Below, one piece after another: positions 1 to 8,204 of a stretch of DNA of 64,000 nt. Under the pieces are notes generated by a model. The model saw only the letters and a program-made list of their open reading frames with translations, was not told the DNA's origin and did no database searches. Source of the DNA: Malonomonas rubra DSM 5091 (lineage in GTDB: Bacteria; Desulfobacterota; Desulfuromonadia; Desulfuromonadales; Geopsychrobacteraceae); contig NZ_FQZT01000013.1 of NCBI RefSeq assembly GCF_900142125.1, positions 1 to 64,000 of the forward strand. Direction: 5' to 3'. Made by a program: the position numbers and the translations under genes. The number at the start of each line of letters is the position of its first letter. Position 1 is the first letter of the stretch.

Positions 1-278
1 GCAAGTTCGCGCTCAAGTCGCTTGATTTTCTGGGCGGGAGTCTCTTTGTCTTTGGGTGATTGGGGCATAACGTGCCTCACAGGCTGGGTCCAGTCCATCT
101 TTCCATGCTTTCTCAACCATGTTAGCACGGTTGAACGCCCCTGAATGCCATAGATCTTCTGAGCTTGCTTGTAGCTCATGTCGCCTTTTTCTACGGCATC
201 AACCACCTTCAACTTAAAGCCCATGGTGTAATCACGCTGAGTACGTCTCTTTCGCTGTCTGTCTGACTTGTCCATCAT
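1..278 (-). mobile_element. IS3-type transposase OrfA, partial (3' end off window)
   Basis: The minus strand encodes a basic N-terminal start (MMDKSDRQRKRRTQRDY) followed by a helix-turn-helix of the IS3 OrfA type: GFKLKVVDAVEKGDMSYKQA, then GRSTVLTWLRKHGK. A lysine-rich C-terminal part beginning a leucine-zipper-like helix (KIKRLEREL) runs off the left edge. OrfA binds the inverted repeats and is normally joined to OrfB by frameshifting; OrfB would lie outside the window. A GGAGG ribosome-binding site sits just upstream of the double ATG at 278/275. No inverted repeat or target duplication could be identified at the right end, so element limits are unknown. Confidence 0.75.
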
Positions 279-320
279 AAGCCTCCAAGGTGTAAACTTA
301 TTTCAGGACGGGACATGCTA

Positions 321-358
321 TTAAAAGAGGGCGCATCGGAAGATGTGCCCTCTTTTAA
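321..358 (-). terminator. Intrinsic terminator (bidirectional)
   Basis: A 17-bp inverted repeat (TTAAAAGAGGGCGCATC, 4-nt loop GGAA, and its complement with one wobble) lies 15 bp past the stop of the secreted-protein gene at 374. The A/T-rich stem ends supply a U-run in either direction. It separates that gene from the insertion-sequence remnant. Confidence 0.75.
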
Positions 359-373
359 TTTACGAGCAAAGGA

Positions 374-1042
374 TCAGTTTAGAATTGCTTTGAGCTCCTG
401 CTCCATTTCCCCAATCTGCACATTATTGATAAACGCCAGTGTTCCCCAGTTCGTCTGTTTGTCTTTAACCGATCGATAAATCTCCGGAGCTGGCTCTCCT
501 GTTCTTTTCGCTAAAAAGAAACAGAGGATCGCTTCTCGGTTGTCGGCTCCGGCCTGGCGAACCGTTGTCAGCTGTTCACTGTCAACACGCATCAGGTAGA
601 GTAATGCTTCATCCACCACGGCGGTCGCAAGCTGCTCATCGTCAGCTTTTTCGAGGGCTGCGCCGATTGCAGACGACAGCTGTTCCTCCAACAACCCGGC
701 TTCCTTCAGTGCCCCACGCCAACTGCCTTTGATTTGTCGCATGGTCATCACGGATTTCGTATCGAGCCCGGAACGAGCGGCGACATAATGGCTGATCCAA
801 AGCTGTTCGGACGGCACTCCACTCATCAGATCTTTGACCAGACGAAATTTTTGCGCGTTAAATGCAACGGCAAGAAAGGAATTCTGCGTGGTCGCAAGCA
901 GGTACGGCACCACTTTTTCCGGATTCTGATGGTCGAAAGTCCGATCAGTAAAACAGTGACAGTTGATGGTCGATTCTTCTGCAACCGCACTATGGGCCAG
1001 CAGAACAAAAACTATGAAAAACAAGACAGTCAGTTTGCGCAC
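374..1042 (-). CDS. Secreted protein of unknown function
   Basis: I do not recognise a family. The 222-residue product starts with a clear Sec signal peptide (residues 1-21, hydrophobic FFIVFVLLAHS, likely cleavage after AVA), so it should be periplasmic. A Cys-x-Cys pair (NCHC) follows directly. The rest looks mostly alpha-helical and acidic, with no membrane segment. The start is GTG, supported by a GAGGTGA ribosome-binding site. The gene is monocistronic: a terminator follows, and a palindromic FNR/CRP-type box lies about 60 bp upstream of the start. Confidence 0.6.
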   Translation of the reverse strand: MRKLTVLFFIVFVLLAHSAVAEESTINCHCFTDRTFDHQNPEKVVPYLLATTQNSFLAVAFNAQKFRLVKDLMSGVPSEQLWISHYVAARSGLDTKSVMTMRQIKGSWRGALKEAGLLEEQLSSAIGAALEKADDEQLATAVVDEALLYLMRVDSEQLTTVRQAGADNREAILCFFLAKRTGEPAPEIYRSVKDKQTNWGTLAFINNVQIGEMEQELKAILN

Positions 1043-1102
1043 GGGTCACCTCTTCAGAAGGATTGATTTCCTCTCAACTTAGCAGAAGTTTCCCGTTACG
1101 CT

Positions 1103-1116
1103 TTGACCTAAGTCAA
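1103..1116. promoter_or_regulatory. Candidate CRP/FNR-family operator (TTGAC-N4-GTCAA)
   Basis: TTGACCTAAGTCAA is a dyad of the CRP/FNR type. It resembles the published deltaproteobacterial HcpR consensus (ATTTGACCNNGGTCAAAT). It lies between the rubredoxin stop and the start of the secreted-protein gene (1042), where an activator or repressor of that gene would sit. No regulator gene is nearby and the match is a single short motif. Confidence 0.4.
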
Positions 1117-1118
1117 CT

Positions 1119-1277
1119 TCAGTCAAGTGGATCAAACTGATCTTTAGTCGCATAGCACAATGGGCAGACCCAGCTATCCGGCAGATCGTCAAACTCGACG
1201 CCCGGCGCGACCTGGTTCATTTCATCCCCCTTGGCGGGGTCGTACGTGTAGCCACAGCAGGTACAGATGTAACGCAT
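1119..1277 (-). CDS. Rubredoxin
   Basis: A 52-residue protein beginning [14 protein letters not shown]. Two Cys-x-x-Cys pairs (C5/C8 and C38/C41 in WVCPLCY) form the classic FeS4 site, and aromatic core residues (Y10, Y12, F29, W36) are in family positions. The usual Gly after the second pair is replaced by Tyr42. Rubredoxins are one-electron carriers of anaerobes. The gene starts 14 bp after the methionine synthase stop (AAAGGA ribosome-binding site), so it is probably the last gene of that operon. Its redox partner is unknown; a role in reducing cobalamin during MetH reactivation is an inference from position only. Confidence 0.9.
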   Translation of the reverse strand: MRYICTCCGYTYDPAKGDEMNQVAPGVEFDDLPDSWVCPLCYATKDQFDPLD

Positions 1278-1291
1278 CGCTGATCCTTTAC

Positions 1292-3721
1292 TTAAACGGC
1301 AAAATACTTGGCTTGTGGATGATGAACGACAATTGCAGAAGTGCTCATCTCCGGCACCATCTCGAAAGATTCGGTCAATCCGACGCCGATCTGCTGCGCC
1401 TTGACCAGTTCAAACAGCGGCAGGTGCGCTTCCAGATCGGGACAGGCGGGGTAACCGAACCCGTAACGCGACCCTTGGTATCCCTGAGCCACATAAGCTG
1501 CGACATCGGCCTGAGCCTGTTGCTGAAGCCCCATTTCAATGCGCATCTGTTCGTGCCAGTACTCAGCCAGGCCGTCCGTTAATTCAACCCCCAGCCCATG
1601 CAGCATCAGGTAATCGTGATAGCTGTCCGATGCGTACAGTTCGCTGGTCATTTCCGCCAAGCGATCACCAATGGTGACGACGAAAAAGCCGACCTTGTCA
1701 CCGCCCTCTTCCGCACTGCGGAAATAGTCGGCAATACAGAGGTGCGGTGGAGCAGGCTGGCGTGGGAAGTCGAATCGTTTTTCACCACTCGTGGAGTGTA
1801 CCAGCAGGCTGTCACCCTCGCTGCAGCAGTCAAAATACCCGTAAGCGACTTTCGGCTGCAGCCAGTTCTCGCTCAGGGCCTGATCTTTCAAACGGGCGTA
1901 CAGCGGCAGTACCGTCTTATCCGTGAGCTCGGCATATTCCTCTTTCGACATTTTCCCACGCCGATAGCCCCAGCGGCCACGGAACAGGGCCGCCTGATTG
2001 AGATAGTTGAACAACGGCTCTGCCGGCAGGTCTTCGATAATTTTCTCGCCTAAAAAAGGAACGCTCGGGGGAATCTGTGAACGATCAATCCCTTCCTGCT
2101 GTGGTCCCGGTTTATTTGCCGCAACAGCCGCTGATTCCCAACGGGTCGATTGGAGCGATCCCGATTCAAAGTCCCGGATCGCTTTCAACCCGGCAAAAGC
2201 ATCTGCACAGTAGACCACTTGATTTTCATAGCCGGGGACACAATCCTCGGCGACGAACTTCGGTGTCAGCGCCGCGCCACCGAGCAGCACCGGCTGGGTC
2301 AGTCCGGCAGCCTGAAACTGCAGCATATTCTCTTTCATCAGCAGCGCCGATTTGACCAGCAAACCGGAAAGACCGACGACATCAACCTGCAACTCTTTCG
2401 CCTTGGCGATAATTTCTTCCGCCGGAACCTTGATGCCGATATTATGCACCTTGTAACCATTATTGGAGAGGATGATATCGACCAGGTTTTTGCCGATATC
2501 ATGCACATCCCCGGCAACCGTCGCGAGCAGAATACTGGTTCGCCCTTCATCAGAGAGTTTTTCCATGTATGGTTCGAGCAGGTTGACCGACTGTTTCATT
2601 ACTTCAGCCGACTGCAATACGAACGGCAGCAGCAACTCGCCGCGACCGAACAGCTCACCAACCTCACGCATCGCCGGCACCAGCAGACCGTTGATGATAT
2701 CGAGCGGCTGCCAGCGACCACGCAACTCGGTCAACAGATCTTCCAGCCCCTCTTTATCACCCTTCAAAACCTTTTGTCGCAGCTGTTCCTCCAGCAACGT
2801 ATCGCTCTCTTCTTCGTCGCTTTCTTCAACCGCCTGTTCGAAATGCTCGATGAAATTCATCAGCGCATCGTCGCTGCGGTTGAAAAGCAGATCGAGACAA
2901 AGCTGCCGATCTTCATCACTGATCGCGACATAAGGCAACACTTTGGCCGCATCGACAATCGCCGTATTCAGACCCGCAGCGACCGCTTCGTGCAGAAACA
3001 CAGAATTCAACACCTTGCGTGCGGCCGGGCGCAGACCGAAACTGATGTTGCTGACGCCGAGAGTAAAGCCGACGCCGGGCAACTCTTTTTTAACCTGCTT
3101 GATGGCATCGAGGGTCTGAATCGCGGCATCGCGCATTTTTTCGTCGCCGGAACCGACAGTGAAGGTCAGCAGATCGAAAAGGATGTCCTGCGCGCGCAAA
3201 CCATGCTTTTCGACTGCCAGGCGATAAATTTCCTTCGCTGCGGCGACCTTCTTTTCACAGGTCAGCGCCATACCCTCTTCGGTGATCGTCAACGCGACCA
3301 CGGCAGCACCGTATTTTTTCGCCAGCGCACAGATTTTGTCCAGATTGGCGCCACCGTCTTCTAAATTTATCGAGTTGATAATCGCCCGCCCCGGGTAGAG
3401 CGGCAGCACCGCTGACAGCGTTTCCGGGCTGGTTGAGTCGAGCATCAGCGGTGCTTTACAGGAACCGGCGAACAGTTTGACCAGCGTGTTCATGTCGCTC
3501 AGTTCGTCACGTCCGGCATAAGCGACGCAAAGATCGAGCACCTGTGCACCCCGTGCTTCCTGATCGAGAGCCATTTTCAGGCAACTATCCCAGTCCTCGG
3601 CCAGCAACGCTTCGCGGAAGGCTTTCGAGCCATTCGGGTTGCAACGCTCACCGATCAGCAGCGGAGGAATTTCCTGGTTCAGTTCGACGGCCTGGTAAAG
3701 ACTGGAGACAGAGACTTTCAT
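1292..3721 (-). CDS. metH: Cobalamin-dependent methionine synthase, folate/B12/reactivation part
   Basis: The 809-residue protein contains the MetH modules downstream of the homocysteine domain. A pterin/methyl-THF binding barrel begins at once ([15 protein letters not shown]). The four-helix cap and cobalamin domain follow, with the His ligand motif DVHDIGKN near residue 405. A C-terminal AdoMet-dependent reactivation domain carries [11 protein letters not shown] near residue 754. It takes the methyl group from methyl-tetrahydrofolate onto cob(I)alamin. The homocysteine-binding domain is encoded by the separate upstream gene, whose TGA overlaps this ATG (ATGA), implying translational coupling. 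A full-length MetH is normally one chain of about 1,200 residues, so this is a split enzyme, not a truncation. Confidence 0.93.
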   Translation of the reverse strand: MKVSVSSLYQAVELNQEIPPLLIGERCNPNGSKAFREALLAEDWDSCLKMALDQEARGAQVLDLCVAYAGRDELSDMNTLVKLFAGSCKAPLMLDSTSPETLSAVLPLYPGRAIINSINLEDGGANLDKICALAKKYGAAVVALTITEEGMALTCEKKVAAAKEIYRLAVEKHGLRAQDILFDLLTFTVGSGDEKMRDAAIQTLDAIKQVKKELPGVGFTLGVSNISFGLRPAARKVLNSVFLHEAVAAGLNTAIVDAAKVLPYVAISDEDRQLCLDLLFNRSDDALMNFIEHFEQAVEESDEEESDTLLEEQLRQKVLKGDKEGLEDLLTELRGRWQPLDIINGLLVPAMREVGELFGRGELLLPFVLQSAEVMKQSVNLLEPYMEKLSDEGRTSILLATVAGDVHDIGKNLVDIILSNNGYKVHNIGIKVPAEEIIAKAKELQVDVVGLSGLLVKSALLMKENMLQFQAAGLTQPVLLGGAALTPKFVAEDCVPGYENQVVYCADAFAGLKAIRDFESGSLQSTRWESAAVAANKPGPQQEGIDRSQIPPSVPFLGEKIIEDLPAEPLFNYLNQAALFRGRWGYRRGKMSKEEYAELTDKTVLPLYARLKDQALSENWLQPKVAYGYFDCCSEGDSLLVHSTSGEKRFDFPRQPAPPHLCIADYFRSAEEGGDKVGFFVVTIGDRLAEMTSELYASDSYHDYLMLHGLGVELTDGLAEYWHEQMRIEMGLQQQAQADVAAYVAQGYQGSRYGFGYPACPDLEAHLPLFELVKAQQIGVGLTESFEMVPEMSTSAIVVHHPQAKYFAV

Positions 3722-4641
3722 CGGCTCACCTCCCGCTGCAACGGCTTAATACCGACCAGCTTTTCTGCCAACGCTTTAATGTGCGCCGGGCTGGTCCCGC
3801 AACAGCCACCGACCACGCTGACGCCCTGCTCGGTGACGAATTGATACATCTGCTCGGCAAACTCGTCCGGCGTCATCGGATAGACCGTCTGCCCATCGAC
3901 CACCTCCGGCAATCCCTGGTTCGGGATACAGGAAATTCTCTGCGGCCAGTGCTGACTAAGATAGTGGATGTGGGAGCGCATATCCTGCGGACCGGTAGCG
4001 CAGTTGAGGCCGAGAGAGAAAAGCGGGTACGGCTCCAGTGTTGCCAGCACGGCTCCGATATCGGAACCGACCAGCATGGTGCCCTGCTGCTCGATAGTCA
4101 CCGAGGCCAGCACCGGCAGCTCCATTTTTGCCGACTCAAGCACTTCAAACACACTGATCAGCGCTGTTTTGGTCTGTAACAGGTCCTGGCAGGTTTCGAC
4201 AATCAGGCAGTCAACGCCCGCTTCAAGCAGAGCATCAGCCTGTTGACGGGTTGAATCCGCCAATTCGTCGACGTTGATATGTCCGAGCGAGGGCAACTTG
4301 GTACCAGGTCCGATGGAACCGGCGACGTAACGACCGGACTGGTCCCCCGCCGCTTTGCGGGCATTTTCTACCGCACGCTGGTTGATCTCTTTGACCTTAC
4401 CTTGCAAACCGTACTCGCCCAGCACAACACTGCTGGCACCGAAGGTATCGGTTTCGACCACCATCGCTCCAGCATCGTACATGCTCTTGTGCAGTTCCAC
4501 AATAATCTCGGGCGCGGTTATGTTCAGTACCTCGTTGCAGCCTTCGCAACCGTCCCAGGCCTGCAGGGGAATGTCCATCAACTGCAGGTTAGTGCCACAG
4601 GCTCCATCGAAGATCAGTAGTTCATTTTCAGTTAAAGTCAT
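3718..4641 (-). CDS. Homocysteine S-methyltransferase module of split MetH
   Basis: A 307-residue (beta/alpha)8 barrel equivalent to the N-terminal module of MetH. It starts FDGACGTNLQ and carries the zinc ligands Cys in LNCATGP and the Cys pair in GGCCGTSP. It should bind homocysteine as the zinc thiolate and accept the methyl group from cobalamin on the partner protein encoded immediately downstream. The ORF ends cleanly by overlap with the next start, and no frameshift scar is seen. By itself it could be mistaken for a BHMT/MmuM-type enzyme, but the adjoining folate/B12 protein makes the MetH role far more likely. Confidence 0.9.
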   Translation of the reverse strand: MTLTENELLIFDGACGTNLQLMDIPLQAWDGCEGCNEVLNITAPEIIVELHKSMYDAGAMVVETDTFGASSVVLGEYGLQGKVKEINQRAVENARKAAGDQSGRYVAGSIGPGTKLPSLGHINVDELADSTRQQADALLEAGVDCLIVETCQDLLQTKTALISVFEVLESAKMELPVLASVTIEQQGTMLVGSDIGAVLATLEPYPLFSLGLNCATGPQDMRSHIHYLSQHWPQRISCIPNQGLPEVVDGQTVYPMTPDEFAEQMYQFVTEQGVSVVGGCCGTSPAHIKALAEKLVGIKPLQREVSR

Positions 4642-4676
4642 TTATCAACCTTTCTGTCTTAACAGCCTGTCTTTTA

Positions 4677-5918
4677 TCAATATATTAAGCCGACAACTGC
4701 GCCTGTCATACAGGTCGCAAAAACTCCGGCAACAATTGATTTCATTCCCAGCGAAATAATTTCATCTCTCCGATCAGGAGCCATGGCCCCCAGTCCACCG
4801 ATCATGATGCCGAGACTACCGAAATTGGCGAAGCCACACAAAGCATACACCATGATCAATCGACTGCGTTCGCCGAGTTGCTCAACGGGAGTTGCGACCA
4901 GCTGCAGGTAAGCGACGAATTCATTGAGGATGGTCTTGGTGCCGAGCAGGCTCCCGGCGACAAAGGCTTCATCCCAGGGGACGCCAAGCAGCCAGACAAC
5001 CGGGGCAGCAACAACACCCAGAACCCTTTGCAACGTCAGTGGTTCACCAGCCACGTCGGGCAACAGTCCTAGCAGCTGGTTACAGAAGCTGACCATCGCC
5101 AGCAAGACGATCAGCATGGCGATAACATTCAGCAACAGCTTGATACCATCCGCGGTTCCCCGGGTGATCGCATCCATCGCACCTGTCGCTTCGCTTCGCT
5201 CCATCTCACGGCCGACGGTTGCTTCTCCGACATGCGGCACCATCACCCCGGCGATAACGAGCGCAGCAGGTGCGCTGATGATCGATGCCGTCAAAATATG
5301 GCCCAGGGAATCGGGCAGGGTCTCGCGCAGGATGCTGGCGTACAGCACCAGAACTGTGCCGGCGATCGTGCTCATACCACAGACCATCAGCGCAAACAGC
5401 TCGCCCCGCGACATCTTCTTCAGGTAGGGGCGGACCAGCAAAGGCGCTTCAACCATGCCGACGAAGATGTTGGCCGCCGCGGAAATACCGACCGCTCCAC
5501 CAACCTGCAGGCTCTTTTCCAACAGCAACGAGCAGCCTTTCACCAGCAAAGGGAGGATCCGCCAGTAAAACAGCAATGACGATAACGCACTGACCACCAG
5601 TATGATCGGTAAAGCACGAAAAGCAAAAACAAAGGATGCCCCCGGAGCCGTTTCGGCGAAAGGCAGGTTCCCACCGCCGAGAAAGCCAAACACCATACTG
5701 GTCCCTTCTGTCGTGGCTTTTTCCAGCGCGAGAGTCAACGTGTTCAGCAACAGGAACAGATCCTTGATCGGCGGAAATTTCAGTAGCAATGCTGCCACCA
5801 GAAACTGCAGCACGACTCCCGTCACCACCAGCCGCCAGTTGACTTTGCGCCGCTGTTCACTGGCAAGCCAGGCCAGCAGGAGCAGCAGGAGAACACCAAG
5901 AACACCTCGATACGCCAT
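4677..5918 (-). CDS. nupC: Concentrative nucleoside transporter (NupC/CNT family)
   Basis: A 413-residue integral membrane protein with the CNT layout: an N-terminal group of hydrophobic helices, a Gly-rich loop (FGFLGGGNLPF), the conserved core (VEAPLLVRPYLKKMSRGELF) and the C-terminal signature (GFANFGSLGIMIGGLGAMAP). It imports nucleosides with Na+ or H+ across the inner membrane. It ends 35 bp before the homocysteine-methyltransferase gene on the same strand, so nucleoside salvage and methionine synthesis may be co-transcribed. The start ATG at 5918 is the first in frame. Confidence 0.93.
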   Translation of the reverse strand: MAYRGVLGVLLLLLLAWLASEQRRKVNWRLVVTGVVLQFLVAALLLKFPPIKDLFLLLNTLTLALEKATTEGTSMVFGFLGGGNLPFAETAPGASFVFAFRALPIILVVSALSSLLFYWRILPLLVKGCSLLLEKSLQVGGAVGISAAANIFVGMVEAPLLVRPYLKKMSRGELFALMVCGMSTIAGTVLVLYASILRETLPDSLGHILTASIISAPAALVIAGVMVPHVGEATVGREMERSEATGAMDAITRGTADGIKLLLNVIAMLIVLLAMVSFCNQLLGLLPDVAGEPLTLQRVLGVVAAPVVWLLGVPWDEAFVAGSLLGTKTILNEFVAYLQLVATPVEQLGERSRLIMVYALCGFANFGSLGIMIGGLGAMAPDRRDEIISLGMKSIVAGVFATCMTGAVVGLIY

Positions 5919-6146
5919 CAGTACTCCATCATCAGGTCATGGAAAGAAAAACAGGCACCACTTTACGCAGATGCAGGTTTTCTGTCCAGCACAAGGAAGT
6001 GATGTAAACGGGTAAAATAATAAGACTTATGTTCCAACCAAAGATATTTTTTGATAGGCTTACATGATCTGCCACAATGAGTGAACGGTCTTTCCACTGC
6101 CTCATTCGAAACAGATGTTGCCAGTATCAAATGAAAAGAGGGGATT

Positions 6147-7319
6147 ATGAGCCAATCTGAACATCGTGTTCGCGAAAGACAGCTGCAAAAGCGACTGGGA
6201 GATTACCTGCTATCCAAAGGAACAATTTCAGCTGAACAGCTCGAAGAAGCGATCGAGAATCAATGCATCTATGGCGGCCGTCTCGGCACCAGCCTGATTG
6301 AACTCGGGCTGGTTGGGGAAGATGAGCTTGCAAGAATCCTCAGCCAGCAGTTGAAGCTGCACTACATCAAGCCGGAAGCATTGATGAACGTGCAAAGCAA
6401 TGTCATCAAACTGGTTCCGCGGAAACTCGCCCTGCAGTACCAGATCGTCCCCTACCATAAAGACAAGGGCAAGCTTTATATCGCTATAAGCGATACTTCA
6501 GACCTGAAAACCATCGACGAACTCTCGTTCCAGCTTGGACATATCCTCGTCCCCCTGGCGGTACCAGAGTTCCGCCTGATGTTGGCGCTCCACAAACACT
6601 ATGGCCAGAATCTGACCCCACGCTACGAAAACCTGGCTCTTCAGCTTAAGGTACGCAGCAAAGCAGAAGAAAAAATAAAAAGATCCCAGAGCTTGAAAAA
6701 AGAAGCTGTGTCAACAAACACAAATTCTGACGAGGAGGCCTGGCCGCTGCTTGGAGATGACAACTTTGAAGACCTTGGCGGCCCCGCTCCTGATGACGAA
6801 ACGTACTTCAGCCTGCCAAGCAGTCAACAGAACAAAAACCAGCCTGATTTCAATCATCGCCTGGTCGCGGCCAACGAGCGCAATGAAATCGGCAACGCTC
6901 TGATCGAGTTCCTTGCTGAGAAATTTCAGGGCTGTGCTTTAATGCTGGTACGCGACAACCTGGCGACTGGCTGGCTTGGACGACATCAAAATCAGGAACT
7001 GTCAACCTTGGCGCAGCTTCAGATCCCATTGCGGGAAGCTTCGATTTTCAATCAGGTGGTCGTCAACCAAGGTCACTACATTGGCATTGTCGGGGATCTC
7101 CCTCATAACAGAAGCCTGCTGAGCCACTTCTCATGCAGTCCACCACAAACTGCCCTGGCTCTTCCGCTGATGGTCAGAGAACGCCTGGTCAGCATTCTTT
7201 ACGTTCAGGACAGCCTTGAGCAACTGGAAAAGAATTTTCACCTCTTGATCAACGCGGCAAGGAAAACTGAAATGGCCTTTTCCATGCTGATTCTCAAGAA
7301 CAAGATTCTGGCAACCTGA
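6147..7319 (+). CDS. MshEN (GspE N-terminal)-GAF-like protein, probable c-di-GMP receptor
   Basis: The 390-residue protein begins with two 24-residue MshEN motifs separated by five residues: R16-Q39 (RLG..LL..G.I) and R45-Q68 (RLGTSLIELGLV, ending SQQ). The second fits the consensus RLGxx(LVI)2xxG(LVI)2x4Lx3LxxQ exactly; in the first, Thr26 and Ile36 deviate. In MshE this pair binds cyclic di-GMP. The rest of the T2SSE N-terminal fold follows to about residue 150, then a charged linker and a GAF-like C-terminal region (about 240-390). There is no ATPase domain, so it is not a secretion motor. GAGGGG ribosome-binding site. It leads a three-gene plus-strand run ending in a GGDEF protein. Confidence 0.8.
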   Translation: MSQSEHRVRERQLQKRLGDYLLSKGTISAEQLEEAIENQCIYGGRLGTSLIELGLVGEDELARILSQQLKLHYIKPEALMNVQSNVIKLVPRKLALQYQIVPYHKDKGKLYIAISDTSDLKTIDELSFQLGHILVPLAVPEFRLMLALHKHYGQNLTPRYENLALQLKVRSKAEEKIKRSQSLKKEAVSTNTNSDEEAWPLLGDDNFEDLGGPAPDDETYFSLPSSQQNKNQPDFNHRLVAANERNEIGNALIEFLAEKFQGCALMLVRDNLATGWLGRHQNQELSTLAQLQIPLREASIFNQVVVNQGHYIGIVGDLPHNRSLLSHFSCSPPQTALALPLMVRERLVSILYVQDSLEQLEKNFHLLINAARKTEMAFSMLILKNKILAT

Positions 7320-7327
7320 TAAAGACA

Positions 7328-8119
7328 ATGGCAACAAACCCGGATCATATTGATCACCAACTGGCTGAACTGCTACAACAGGCTCTCACGGCAAGTGAAG
7401 AAGAACTGTTTCAGACTGTCCTTCATAGTGACTTAAGAATTGTCTCAGCGGCACTGAAGAATCGATCCTGTCACGAAGACCACTTACTCGCGCTGCTAAA
7501 AAGACGTGATCTGAACGAACAGATCTGTGACAGAATTTACAAGCGGCACAAAAAATCTCTCAGCCATCGGCTATTGCTGGCCCTGGTCAAGTGCAACGCC
7601 TGTAGCGATATCACCTTCAGAACGTTGCTACCCTACTTACGCCTGTTCGAATTAGTCGATTTCTGCTTTTTACCGGGCGCCTCCATTGATCGCAAAGTTG
7701 CTGCAGAAAGAAATATCCTGCAACGCCTGCCGACGACACCCCTCGGCAATAAAATGACTCTGGCACGCAGAGCCTCTGCACCGATCGTCGCTGAACTGCT
7801 GAAGGAAGCGAATCCCAGCCTGACCGAAGCCTGCCTGGGGAGCCCACGGGTTAAAGAAGCGGCAATCTTCCAACTGTTGAACAGCTCACGGGCAACAGCT
7901 GATATCATTTCCATGATCGCGCGTCACAGTCGCTGGAAAAACCGCCCTAACCTGCAGCTGGCAATCCTGAAAAATTCACGCACCCCGGCAGTCTGGTTCA
8001 CTCTCTGGCTTCCCAAACTGTCCCTGCCTGTGCTTAAACAATTGGCGGCTGGGCAGCGACTTAACCCGCAGCAAAAGCAGTTAGTAAAGAAGGAATTAAA
8101 AAAACGTGGCGGACATTAG
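7328..8119 (+). CDS. Helical-repeat protein of unknown function
   Basis: I do not recognise a specific family. The 263-residue product is soluble, all-helical in appearance and Leu/Ala/Arg/Lys rich, with short repeated helix pairs reminiscent of HEAT or DUF2336-type scaffolds (for example LRIVSAALKNRSCHEDHLLALL and PRVKEAAIFQLLNS). No signal peptide, no membrane segment and no catalytic motif stands out. It begins 8 bp after the MshEN-GAF gene and precedes the HDOD-GGDEF gene, so a scaffold role in the same signalling unit is plausible but unproven. Confidence 0.55.
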   Translation: MATNPDHIDHQLAELLQQALTASEEELFQTVLHSDLRIVSAALKNRSCHEDHLLALLKRRDLNEQICDRIYKRHKKSLSHRLLLALVKCNACSDITFRTLLPYLRLFELVDFCFLPGASIDRKVAAERNILQRLPTTPLGNKMTLARRASAPIVAELLKEANPSLTEACLGSPRVKEAAIFQLLNSSRATADIISMIARHSRWKNRPNLQLAILKNSRTPAVWFTLWLPKLSLPVLKQLAAGQRLNPQQKQLVKKELKKRGGH

Positions 8120-8161
8120 CGTTTGATCGTTTTTTTTGCTTTCATTTCCAAGTACCTGCTC

Positions 8162-8167
8162 TATAAT
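8162..8167 (+). promoter_or_regulatory. Probable -10 box for the HDOD-GGDEF gene
   Basis: A perfect TATAAT lies 37 bp before the ATG at 8205, inside the 85-bp gap after the helical-repeat gene. The best -35 candidate at 16-bp spacing is TTTCAT (8140-8145), which is weak. This suggests the GGDEF gene can be transcribed independently of the two upstream genes. Confidence 0.45.
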
Positions 8168-8204
8168 TAGACATCACAAATCTTCTTCCCCATAGAAAAC
8201 TGAA

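Noticed and set aside
2150-3364. 404-residue open frame on the plus strand
   Set aside because: It lies fully antisense to the MetH gene, which has unmistakable family motifs; composition is His/Gln/Arg-rich as expected of a shadow frame.
3718-3721. Frameshift or sequencing error splitting MetH
   Set aside because: The two ORFs overlap by an ATGA with the break exactly at the domain boundary and complete domains on each side, which fits a genuine gene split better than an error.
5919-6146. Possible cobalamin or SAM/SAH riboswitch upstream of nupC-metH
   Set aside because: I could not find a B12-box or other conserved riboswitch core in this gap; a covariance-model search would settle it.
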